A stretch of 64,000 nt of DNA from NCBI GenBank assembly GCA_019636345.1, contig JAHBXQ010000003.1:496001-560000 (forward strand), written 5' to 3'. Numbering within the stretch: position 1 is the first letter of the stretch; each line of letters starts with the position of its first letter. This document shows, in pieces, positions 33,243 through 41,800 of the stretch. The translations under genes and the position numbers were made by a program. The notes beneath the pieces are model-generated. The model was not told the origin of the DNA. It ran no database searches and saw only the letters and a list, made by a program, of their open reading frames with translations. This stretch comes from Pirellulales bacterium. GTDB taxonomy: Bacteria; Planctomycetota; Planctomycetia; Pirellulales; Lacipirellulaceae.

Positions 33243-33709
33243 GCGATCCGCCGACGGCCGCGATTGTCGGCGCGCTGCCTCCATGCAGCGCGCAGGGACG
33301 ACCCCAGAAGTCGCTATCGGCTGCGACTCGGCGGGTCTTGAGGATTGTTCCGATTGCGCGTGCCGTCGCGGCGGGTGCTAGCGGAGACTTGCCGGACAGC
33401 GAGCGGACACTGAGCTCGCGACACGGCCGGTTTCCGTCGTCAGTTGCTAGCAGATTGCTCGGCGTCTGTCGCCGGCGGATTCCGCCGCGAGCTGATTGGC
33501 CGACATTCCAGCTTGATCGCCATGATCGTACAAGTTTGCCCGCTCTTCCGACCGATTCAACGATCGGGCGATCGTGCGCTAGTGCCGCATCCCCGCTAGC
33601 ATGTCTGTTGAAAAAGGGGACTGGTTCGCGGACCATCGCCCATCCTCTGGAAGCAGCAGTTCGTGAGCGTGCCAGTCCTCTTGTTCAACACGCCTTGCGA
33701 CGACTGACC
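33243..33709. other. Divergent intergenic region of the ATPase cluster
   Basis: 467 bases between the membrane-protein gene (minus) and the second AAA ATPase gene (plus). A small transposon-like inverted repeat occupies 33606-33690, 20 bp before the ATPase start. The remainder shows no gene and no convincing promoter pair. An in-frame extension of the ATPase to 33338 runs through the element and is not accepted. Confidence 0.55.
33606..33690. mobile_element. Short MITE-like element with 19-bp terminal inverted repeats
   Basis: TGTTGAAAAAGGGGACTGG (33606-33624) pairs with CCAGTCCTCTTGTTCAACA (33672-33690), 17 of 19 positions complementary, and weaker complementarity continues inward. The whole unit is 85 bp. 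No target duplication is obvious. It carries no gene and would have been mobilised in trans. It sits in the leader region of the AAA ATPase gene at 33710. Confidence 0.65.
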
Positions 33710-34519
33710 ATGTATCACGCCCATTGGGGACTCGAGCGCACGCCGTTCGCCGCGGGGATCGACCCGACGGCGTACTACGAGGGTGCGCCGCAAGCCGAGG
33801 CGTTGGCCCGGCTGCGATTCTTCGTCCACGAGCGGCGCCATGCGGGGATCCTGCTGGGAGATCGCGGGGCGGGCAAGTCGCTGCTGTTGGCGATGTTCGC
33901 CCGCGAACGACGCGCCGCGGGCCAGACGCCCATCGAGTTGAATCTCGCCGGACTCTCGACCGGCGAACTCTTGTGGCAGTTGGCCAGTCAGTTGGCGATC
34001 GGGCCGCGGGCCGGCGAAGACGCGCCGCGGCTGTATCGTCGCATCGCCGACTGGGTCGCCGCGCGCCCGGTCGACGAACCGCCGATCGTACTGTTAGCCG
34101 ACGACGCCGACCAAGCGGGGCCCGATGCGCTGGCACAACTCGTGCGGCTGGGGCGATTGGCTCCGCGAGCCGGGAGGCCGTGGTTGGCCGTCGTGTTCGC
34201 CGCGGCGCGGGCGCGTGCGGGCCGGCTGGGCGAGGCGCTCTTGGAAGCGATCGATCTGCGAATCGACCTCGAGCCATGGGACGACGACGACGCGGCGGGT
34301 TACGTGCAGTTCGCCCTGCTGGAAGCGGGATGCGAGCGGCCCCTGTTCGACGACGAAGCGTTGTCGGTGCTCCATGCCCTCAGCGGCGGCAATCCGCGCC
34401 GGCTTAACCGGTTGGCCGATTACGCCCTCTTGGGCGCCGCGGCGACGGGGCTCGACCAAGTCGACGCGGGGACCGTCGAGGCCGCTCACGACGCGCTCGG
34501 CTGGTCGACCGCGGCGTAG
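33710..34519 (+). CDS. ExeA/GspA-like AAA ATPase (second of two in the cluster)
   Basis: A 269-residue ATPase starting MYHAHWGLERTPFAAG, the same opening as the 30264-31088 product. Walker A is GDRGAGKS (50-57), and Walker B is LLADDAD (128-134), where the usual second acidic residue of DE is Asp. The C-terminal NPRRLNRLADYALL matches RRINRLCDLALL in the first ATPase, so the two are paralogues. It reads away from the other three genes. An 85-bp inverted-repeat element precedes it and a GC-rich hairpin follows it. Function unknown; an ATPase of a secretion or surface-polymer machine is the best guess. Confidence 0.82.
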   Translation: MYHAHWGLERTPFAAGIDPTAYYEGAPQAEALARLRFFVHERRHAGILLGDRGAGKSLLLAMFARERRAAGQTPIELNLAGLSTGELLWQLASQLAIGPRAGEDAPRLYRRIADWVAARPVDEPPIVLLADDADQAGPDALAQLVRLGRLAPRAGRPWLAVVFAAARARAGRLGEALLEAIDLRIDLEPWDDDDAAGYVQFALLEAGCERPLFDDEALSVLHALSGGNPRRLNRLADYALLGAAATGLDQVDAGTVEAAHDALGWSTAA

Positions 34520-34554
34520 TCGGCGCAGCCCGAATTTCTGCGACAGAATCGCCG

Positions 34555-34571
34555 GCGAGGCGGGGCCTCGC
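34555..34571. terminator. GC-rich hairpin between convergent genes
   Basis: GCGAGGC (34555-34561) and GCCTCGC (34565-34571) pair perfectly around a GGG loop. It lies between the stops of the AAA ATPase gene (plus) and the coiled-coil gene (minus). No T-tract follows on either strand, so intrinsic termination would be inefficient. Role inferred from position. Confidence 0.45.
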
Positions 34572-34621
34572 GGCTGGAGCGGTGACGGCTACGGCTCAAG
34601 ACAAACCAGAGGCGGAAAAGT

Positions 34622-36265
34622 TCACTCGGAAGGCTCGGGAGCTTCGCCCAAGACGCGGCGGACCGTCGCCATGGCGTCGCGCAAGACGGCCACTTGCTTC
34701 TCGAGCGCAGTTTGGTCTTTCCGCACGCGCTCGAGGATGGTCTCGCTGGACGACTTGATCGTCTCGGCGCTCTTGCGGACCTGATCGAGGTTCTGAACTC
34801 GCTTCTCGATGTCGAGCACGGCCCGGTCGATGGGCTCAAAGTCGATCTGCTCGCGCTGGGCGTTCTGCCCTTGGCGGACGCACAGGGCGCGGGCGATTTC
34901 GAGCGCCGCTTGCAAGTAGGCGTCGGTCGACGGGTCCTCGGCGTCCCAAACCACGACCACGTCCGTGCCGTAGCGGGCCAGCGGGGCGAGCCCCGCCGGA
35001 GCCGTGGCGCGGCTGAAGACGAACACGCCGTGGGCGGCGCCGCGGTTCTTGCGGGCCAGTTCAATTTCCTCGCGGGCCCCGGCGAGCGTCTTGCTCGTTT
35101 CCTCTTTCGCCTCGACGACGATCCGCGCTCCCGCGGCGGCGCAGTCGGGGCCAAGCTCGACGACCGCGTCGCCCACCTTGCGGTTCTTGATGAGCCCCGT
35201 CGTAGCGCCGGTCGCCTCGCAAATGTCGCCGCGGCGGTAGGCATCCTGAGCGACGAACTCGACGACCGCCGCCTCGAACGTCGCCCCGTGCTGCGTGCCG
35301 CGGGCCTCGGCCTCGCGCCGGGCGTCCATCCGAGCGAGCGACTCGCGGACGTCGCGCTGGAAGTCGGCGTTCGTCTTGACGTGAGCCTCGAGGATCGTGG
35401 TCAGCTCGGTCTTGAGCCGCCGCAGGGCCGACTGCTCATTGTCGAGCGAGAACTCGCTCGTGATGATGCGCTGGGCCCGGTCGACGTTCTGCACCAGCCG
35501 ACTGAGGGCCGAGTTCTCCTCGTCGAGCGAGAATTCCTTGACGACCTCGTCAATCTTGTCTTGCAAGTTTTTCGACAGATCGCCGTGTTTGGCGGTCAGT
35601 TCGCGCACCAAGCGGGCCAGGGCCCCCTCGGAGTTGTCGAGCGAGAATTCCTTGAGCAGCCGCTCGCGCTGCTGCTGCAACTGCGCCTCGACGTTCGACC
35701 GCAGCATAGCCAGCAGACCTTGCGACTGGTCGGGGCTGAGCACCTTCATCAGGGGGCTTGTCTCGCCGATGTGGGCGAGCAACGTGCGGGCAAGCTTCGA
35801 GTCGTCGCCGTCGAGCAGCCCGCGCAGCAGCCGGGCCAACTCGCCGTCGTCGGCCGTGAGTCGCTGGACGCGCTCGGTGAAGCGTCCTTCCTTGGGGTCG
35901 AAGTACTCCTTGAGCGATCCGGCCAGCCGGTCGTGGGCCTTGGCGGAGTGCTCGCCAAGCTGCCGGGTCATCGCCTCCAGCATCCCTTTCATCTCGCGTT
36001 GCAGCAGGTCGGCGTCGAGCTGCGTGCTCGCCCGGCGGAGGGCCAGCACGCCGATCTTGAGGGCTTCGAGGGCGAATTCCTGCCGCGCGGGCCCCGGGGC
36101 GTGTTTGACAAGCTCCGCGACGACGTCGCGATCGACGACCCGGAGCGACAGTTCAATCGCCCGCTGGGCGCCGACCGATTCGAAGCCTTCCAGCTGCGTG
36201 TCGTCCGTCCCGTCGTCGGGCGAACTCTGCGCGTCCAGGTCGAGTCCCTTGAGCAGTCGCGACAT
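34622..36265 (-). CDS. Coiled-coil protein with a possible PD-(D/E)XK nuclease core
   Basis: A 547-residue protein. Residues 30-320 are mainly helical and probably coiled-coil, with three copies of an EFSLDxxxSAL.RL unit (near 206, 244 and 271). Residues about 330-445 look like a restriction-endonuclease fold: VGDAVVEL (D366), then RIVVEAKEE (E385, K387), a helix, and two strands (HGVFVFSR, DVVVVWD). A second coiled-coil (about 485-540) ends it. The D-x18-ExK spacing and order fit PD-(D/E)XK, but I cannot exclude an inactive fold. It neighbours the ExeA-like ATPase convergently. It may act on DNA damage or foreign DNA; this is inference. Confidence 0.7.
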   Translation of the reverse strand: MSRLLKGLDLDAQSSPDDGTDDTQLEGFESVGAQRAIELSLRVVDRDVVAELVKHAPGPARQEFALEALKIGVLALRRASTQLDADLLQREMKGMLEAMTRQLGEHSAKAHDRLAGSLKEYFDPKEGRFTERVQRLTADDGELARLLRGLLDGDDSKLARTLLAHIGETSPLMKVLSPDQSQGLLAMLRSNVEAQLQQQRERLLKEFSLDNSEGALARLVRELTAKHGDLSKNLQDKIDEVVKEFSLDEENSALSRLVQNVDRAQRIITSEFSLDNEQSALRRLKTELTTILEAHVKTNADFQRDVRESLARMDARREAEARGTQHGATFEAAVVEFVAQDAYRRGDICEATGATTGLIKNRKVGDAVVELGPDCAAAGARIVVEAKEETSKTLAGAREEIELARKNRGAAHGVFVFSRATAPAGLAPLARYGTDVVVVWDAEDPSTDAYLQAALEIARALCVRQGQNAQREQIDFEPIDRAVLDIEKRVQNLDQVRKSAETIKSSSETILERVRKDQTALEKQVAVLRDAMATVRRVLGEAPEPSE

Positions 36266-36395
36266 CGGTCATCCTCCTCCGCACGCACGAACGAGGCCGC
36301 AGGGCCCCATGAACAGCCGTATATCAGTATGCCGCGTTGCGCCGCCCGAGGCAATGGCCGCACCGGCGGCTCGAACATTCGCCTCGTTGAGTGGT

Positions 36396-37970
36396 TCACT
36401 CCGGCACGAACTCGATCGTGTCGAGCGACAGTCGCAACGTGCGGCCGGACGTTTGGCGGTCCGACTCGAGGAGAAGCGAGTCGACGTACACGTTCGGGCC
36501 GTCGAGGCGGCCGTTGCCGCCGCTGAAGTTCGACCACTGGTCGGGGTCGGCGAGGTCCCACTCGTAACGACGCCACCGGCCGTCGGCGACGATTGGCCGC
36601 GGGGCGCTGCGTTCCAGCCCTGTCGCGCCGGGGGCGCCGTCGTCGAGGGCGATCGCGACGGACAGCCCGGGGTCGCTCGTCTTGATCCGGCAGGCGATCC
36701 GGCCGCGGGGCGGCAAGGCGTGGGGGATGTGCTCGATCTCGACCCGATTGCGCGACGGTTCGCCCCCAGCGGAGACGAGCCGCACCAAGGCCGCGGGCGT
36801 CGCGGTGCGGACGAGCGTCAGTTGCAGGCACCCCGGTGCCGGGCGGCCGTCGGCGGGATCGTGCACGAGCGTGCTCGAAGGGGCGATCCCGCGGGTCGAG
36901 CCGCTCGACGTCGGCGTGCCGTCGAACCGCCCGGGGCCTGCGGCAAAGCTCTCCAGCACGGTTCGCGCAGCGAGCGTCGGCTCGGGGGGCGCCGCGGCGG
37001 GGCGCAGCGGCGCCGACAGCGGCTTGTAGGCGGGGTTCGGCTTGGCGAACGCACCGAAGTGATTGGCAACCAGCCGTTCATGCCCCGGGGCGTAGCTCGA
37101 CGAACCGTCGCTGGGGCTGTTGACGGTGCGCGGGGCGCCCGCGGGGCCGTCGGCGAAGACCAGCGTGCTCGAGCCGCCGCCATCGAGGTTGATCGCATCC
37201 TCGACGCCAAACTCGAGGAGCAACTCGGCCATTTCGCCGGTGAGCATCCCCTCGCTGTACCCCGCTTGGCGACCGTCGACGACCAGGAAGTACAGCCGCC
37301 CGGCGTCCGCGTCGACGCCGACCGCCGTATGCGGGTTGAGCGTGCGCGAATAGGGATCGTCGGAGCGGAGGACCTGCCCGTCGCGCAGCAGGCGGATGTT
37401 GCCGCTGACCGCGTGCCAAGCGTCCGCCGGGACGTCGGATCCCGAGACCACCAATGCCCGGTCGTCCTTCGTAGCGATTAGCGCGTGGCGGAACGCCGGG
37501 TTGTCGGCCAGGGGCGAATCGATTCGCCCCGCGCTCATCCCCAGCCCCAGCACGTCGGCGACGAGTCCCGTATCGGTCGAGTAGAAGTCGCCGTTGATCG
37601 CAACGGCCAGCTTGTGGGCGGCCACGAAGTCGCTCGTCGTGCGGCGGGCGTACTCGTGCGGCTCGTCGCCGTTGCCGGGCGCGGCGAACAGCGTCACCCC
37701 CGGCGCCGCGGGATCGATCTCGACGAGGTGAATCGCCAGCGGCCGCGGCAGAATCGCCCGCTGCGGAGGATCGGGCCCTTGGACGATCTGGTAGTACGTC
37801 ACCCCGACGAACGGCTCGGCGGTGCGGGTGATCGGCGCCAGCCGGGCGGGGACCTCGGCCATCGCCGGGATCGACGCAGTCCAACAAGATAACAAGCTGA
37901 GAGCGGTTTGAAGGCGAAACCGTCGGCCGCCGCGCCGTTGCGCAGAGCCATCGTGGACACGGCAAACCAT
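36396..37970 (-). CDS. Secreted phosphodiester-glycosidase-domain (NAGPA-like) protein
   Basis: A 524-residue protein. The start is placed at ATG 37970 (MVCRVHDGSA), before a basic and hydrophobic export signal (RRFRLQTALSLLSCWTASIPAMA). The middle is the NAGPA-type fold (PF09992 by memory): LAVAINGDFYS, RTLNPHTAVGVD, LYFLVVDGRQAGYS and the signature INLDGGGSSTLV (about residues 257-268). The C-terminal ~170 residues look like a carbohydrate-binding beta-sandwich, with FDG and a WRRYEWDL strand. Bacterial members probably cleave phosphodiester-linked sugars on surface polymers, though most are uncharacterised. Confidence 0.85.
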   Translation of the reverse strand: MVCRVHDGSAQRRGGRRFRLQTALSLLSCWTASIPAMAEVPARLAPITRTAEPFVGVTYYQIVQGPDPPQRAILPRPLAIHLVEIDPAAPGVTLFAAPGNGDEPHEYARRTTSDFVAAHKLAVAINGDFYSTDTGLVADVLGLGMSAGRIDSPLADNPAFRHALIATKDDRALVVSGSDVPADAWHAVSGNIRLLRDGQVLRSDDPYSRTLNPHTAVGVDADAGRLYFLVVDGRQAGYSEGMLTGEMAELLLEFGVEDAINLDGGGSSTLVFADGPAGAPRTVNSPSDGSSSYAPGHERLVANHFGAFAKPNPAYKPLSAPLRPAAAPPEPTLAARTVLESFAAGPGRFDGTPTSSGSTRGIAPSSTLVHDPADGRPAPGCLQLTLVRTATPAALVRLVSAGGEPSRNRVEIEHIPHALPPRGRIACRIKTSDPGLSVAIALDDGAPGATGLERSAPRPIVADGRWRRYEWDLADPDQWSNFSGGNGRLDGPNVYVDSLLLESDRQTSGRTLRLSLDTIEFVPE

Positions 37971-38168
37971 GAGTGCACGCCCTGGGAGCGACGACGCAAA
38001 ACGACGACACGCTTCAAAGTACGTTGCCGCGACGGCGGACGCCACCGCGATCAGGGCGAGTTTCGCGCCGTGGAGCAGCGGAATCTGTTTGGACGATCTT
38101 GGGGCGACATGCGAGAATGTGTCCCCAGACGCGAGATCGACAAACCGTCAACCGGCAGCGGGGCGAAC

Positions 38169-38606
38169 ATGACTCGACGAGGAACGATCAATCCGGCGAC
38201 GGCCGTCGTGCTCATTCGGCTGATGGTCGGAGCCGTGTTCGTCTCGGAGGGGACTCAGAAGTTTCTCTTCCCCGCGGAGGTCGGCTCCGGGCGATTCGCG
38301 AAGATCGGGATCCCGTTTCCCGAGATCGTCGCGCCGCTCGTGGGCGGCGTTGAAATTGGCTGCGGTCTGCTCGTGCTGCTCGGCGCCTGGACCCGGCTGG
38401 CCGCGATCCCGCTGATCGTGATCATGCTGACCGCGCTGGCGACGACCAAGTTGCCGATACTGCAGGAGCAGGGGTTCTGGAAAGCGGCCCACGAATCCCG
38501 TACCGACTGGTCGATGCTGCTCGGCTCGATCTTCCTGCTGTTGGTCGGCGGAGGCACGCGGTCGGTCGACGAGCGGCGCAGCGTCAGATCGATCGCCGAC
38601 GAGTGA
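38169..38606 (+). CDS. DoxX-family membrane protein
   Basis: A 145-residue protein with four predicted membrane helices. The start at 38169 (MTRRGTINPATAVVLIRL) follows GGGGCGAAC and removes an unsupported extension. The DoxX pattern is visible: RLMVGAVFVSEGTQKFLFP at helix 1, EIVAPLVGGVEIGCGLLVLLG at helix 2, and TRLAAIPLIVIMLTAL at helix 3. DoxX proteins are linked in some bacteria to thiol/redox balance and quinone-dependent oxidation, but no general function is established. It is transcribed divergently from the NAGPA-like gene. Confidence 0.85.
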   Translation: MTRRGTINPATAVVLIRLMVGAVFVSEGTQKFLFPAEVGSGRFAKIGIPFPEIVAPLVGGVEIGCGLLVLLGAWTRLAAIPLIVIMLTALATTKLPILQEQGFWKAAHESRTDWSMLLGSIFLLLVGGGTRSVDERRSVRSIADE

Positions 38607-38869
38607 CGCGTTGCAGCGTCCTGAGGTTCTCTAGAGGAAAATCAGGCGCCTTGTCGCCGCTGGGCCGTAGCTGACGGGAACCTTGGCGCCGAGCAGTCGC
38701 AAGGAGACTCCCAATTCGCCTCAATGAGGACGCCAATGATTCAGGAGAATCGACCGCAAGACCACGTCCCGCGGCATGGCGAGCAGTCCTTGCTTGCCGT
38801 TGAGCAAGCGCAATCCGGCGAGAGAATAGAGAATTCAGCGAGCGTTTGACTGAGGCAGGACATTTTCAG

Positions 38870-41800
38870 CTACTCCCCCAATTGCCGCACAATGTCGTCC
38901 CAGGCGAGTTTCACCTGGCCGATGCGGCGGGCCAGGCGGTCGGCGCTGCTGACGTGGCTCAGCCGCGAGCGGGCTTCGGTCACTTCGTCCTCAAGCGCCG
39001 AGAGCCAGTCGGGGACGTCGAGACCGGCGCCGTGGGGTTCGCTGGCCAGTTCGGTGATCTCTTGTTCGAGCTCCAGGAACGCTTCATTGCTGCCCGGGAC
39101 GCCGCGGTCCATGGCGGGGCCGACCATCGCTCGCACCCGGTCGATGATCGCCGGGCGGATGAATCGCTCGCTCAGGCGGTCGGCCACCGTGGCCAGTTGC
39201 ATGCCGTGCTCGGCACAGAGTTCGGCGAGTCGGTTGAGGTGTTCGTCAGCGACCTCCGCGGTTCGCTCGGCGAACGCGCGGCGCCACATCTCGGCGGCCA
39301 GATCGCGATGCTGACGGACGAGGATTTCATGGGCCCAGACGACCGGTTTAAGATTCCAGGCGACCCGATCGTACTCGGCCCGCAGCCGCAGGAAGTCGAC
39401 CAGGGCGTGCAGCATCTCGCCGTGATCGCTTTGGGTGGTCGTCGTGTTGTAGTCGCGGTAGGCTCGGTAGTTTTCGACGACCGTCTCGATGGCGATCGAC
39501 AGCAGGTCGACGGCCGTCTTCTTGTCGAGCCCGCGGCCGATGGCGGCGAGGAACTTGTGAGCGTCGACCGCTTCGTCGTCGTGCAGCAGGCGATCGATCC
39601 AGGCCTCGACACCCTGGTGCAAAATGCCGCGCAGGTTGCCGAGACTGAGGAATTTTTGCGTGAACAGATCGGCGCCGTAGTCGGCGATGAACTGCGAGAA
39701 CCGCCGCCACTCGACCTCTTCGGCCAGCTTTTCGACGATGCTTAGCCGCAGGGTGCGGCTGTGGCCGAGCCAGCGTTCGAGCTGCCGTTCGGTGAGCAGT
39801 TGCAGCGAATCGACGAGCATGTGATCGGACTGCCCGGCGGGTCCGCTTGCGTCCCAGGCCTCGGCCGAGGCGACCAGGGCTCCGACGACCGCTTGGTAGC
39901 CGGTTTCGAACAGCCGGTCGAACTCGGTGACGGCTCCCTGGCCGACGGGGTTCTCGGTTTCCAAGTCTTGGGCCAGGTCGAGCAGTTCGCACGTTTCACG
40001 GAGCAGGCCCAATTTGGGGAGCCAGGCGAGCAAGTCGTGCAGCAGCCGCTGAAACCCGCGGGCGATGACGATTTTGCGCGGTTCGCCGCCGCGGGCGTAG
40101 GGGATGTAGAGCAGCTGCCGGGGTTTGAGCGAGTCGAGGAATTGCGGCCACACCTCGCGAACTCCGTCCGCATCGCCGGCCAGTAGGGCCCGCATGAGTT
40201 GCACGCTGACCGCGTCGATCGGTTCGCCGAACTCTTTGGCCGCTTCGGCGGGGTCAGGGCGAGTCGTCATCAGCAGCCGCGCGGCGGCGGCCGTCTCGAC
40301 GCAGGTGGCGATGATCCGCTGGACGATCGCTTCCTTGAGCGTCCGCAGCCGATCGAATTCGACGAGGGATTCGTGCGATCCCGAGGGCGGAGCGAATTTG
40401 TGCCGCCGCACATCTTCGAGCAGCTCGATCAGTCCGCGGTGATTCGCGGCGGCTTGACGGAGCCACTGGTCGAGCAGTTCGCGCCGCTCGGGGCTCTCGG
40501 CCTCTCCGCCCCAGGTGATCGCCGTGTGTTTCCATAATCGGGCGACCGTATTCAGAAACCCGAGTCGTTGTTCGAGACGCTCCGATTCGTATTCCCACTC
40601 GCTGAACAGCGGGTCTTCGCCGTCGTCGGCGAGGTCCCCCTCGACGCCGTCGTCGGTCGTGTCGCGGTAGACCATCTCCTCGTATGCGGCGCCGAACAGC
40701 TCGTCCGGCCCCTCGTCTTCGTCGGCTTCGTCCTCGCCTTCGAATTCGAGTTCCTCCGACTCGCCGTCGTAGTCTTCGTACTCGTAGTCGCCGTACTGCT
40801 CCTCGTCGGGGTCGTACTCGTCTTCGTCGTCGGCGTCGCCGAAGGGGATGTCGTCGTCGTCGTACGGGGGCGAGTCGTCGGCGAACAGTTCCGTCGGCGC
40901 CCGCCAGAACTCCTCGGCGTTCGCTTCCAGGAAGGCGAAGAACTTGGCCACTTCGTCCCACTGGTCGTCGCCGCGCGAGCGCTGTTGTTGTTCGAGCACC
41001 GCCAGCCAACGGAGGGCGAGGGGGTGCCAGGAGATTTCTCCTTCGTCGAGCGGGGTGCGCATCCGCTGATTGACCCACTGCATCATCAGAGCCCGCGAGG
41101 CGACGACGTCGCCGTGGTCGAGCAGCGCCTCGACGACCAGTTGGAAGGCCTTCGAGGAGTCGAACTGCTCGACGAACAAGGCCCAGAAGCCGACGTCCCC
41201 GGCCGCGGCGCCCGATTTGTGCCAGGCGTTGAGCGCCCCGGCCACCAGGTTCGCGGAGATCTCGATCTCTTTGCCGACCAGTCGTTTGACGCCTTCGACG
41301 GTGGCGGTGGCGTACTGGTCCCACCACTCGGCGAGCCGCTTCAGCAGCGTCTCGAAATGGCGTTCGTGTTCGGCGTCGTCGACCGCGGCGGCCTCGCTCC
41401 AGGAGCGGGCGCCCAGGTCGAGCACCTGCTCGACCAGCTCGATCAGCTCGTCGACGCGCCAATCGTGGACCGTGTTTTCCAGCGCGGGAAAGAGGCTGAA
41501 GTTCGCGGCGAAGCCGACGACGTTCCAGGGGTCGACCATGGCGCCGCACTCGATCCCTCGGCGGAGCAACTCCTCGACGGCGGCAAGCGCTTCGGCCGCG
41601 GCGGCTAGGTCGTTGCGGTCGAGCGCGTCGTGGCCGGCGGTCAGCCGGCAGTAGATGGCCGTCAGCATCCGGGCCGAGGCGACGCGGACCGCGGCGGCTT
41701 GGCGCAAGGCGCTCTCGGTGCGGCCCATCCGGGCAAATAACAGGGCCAGATGGACCCGCTGCAATTGCAGAGCCCGTCGCCGCGCGAGCTCGTGATTGAG

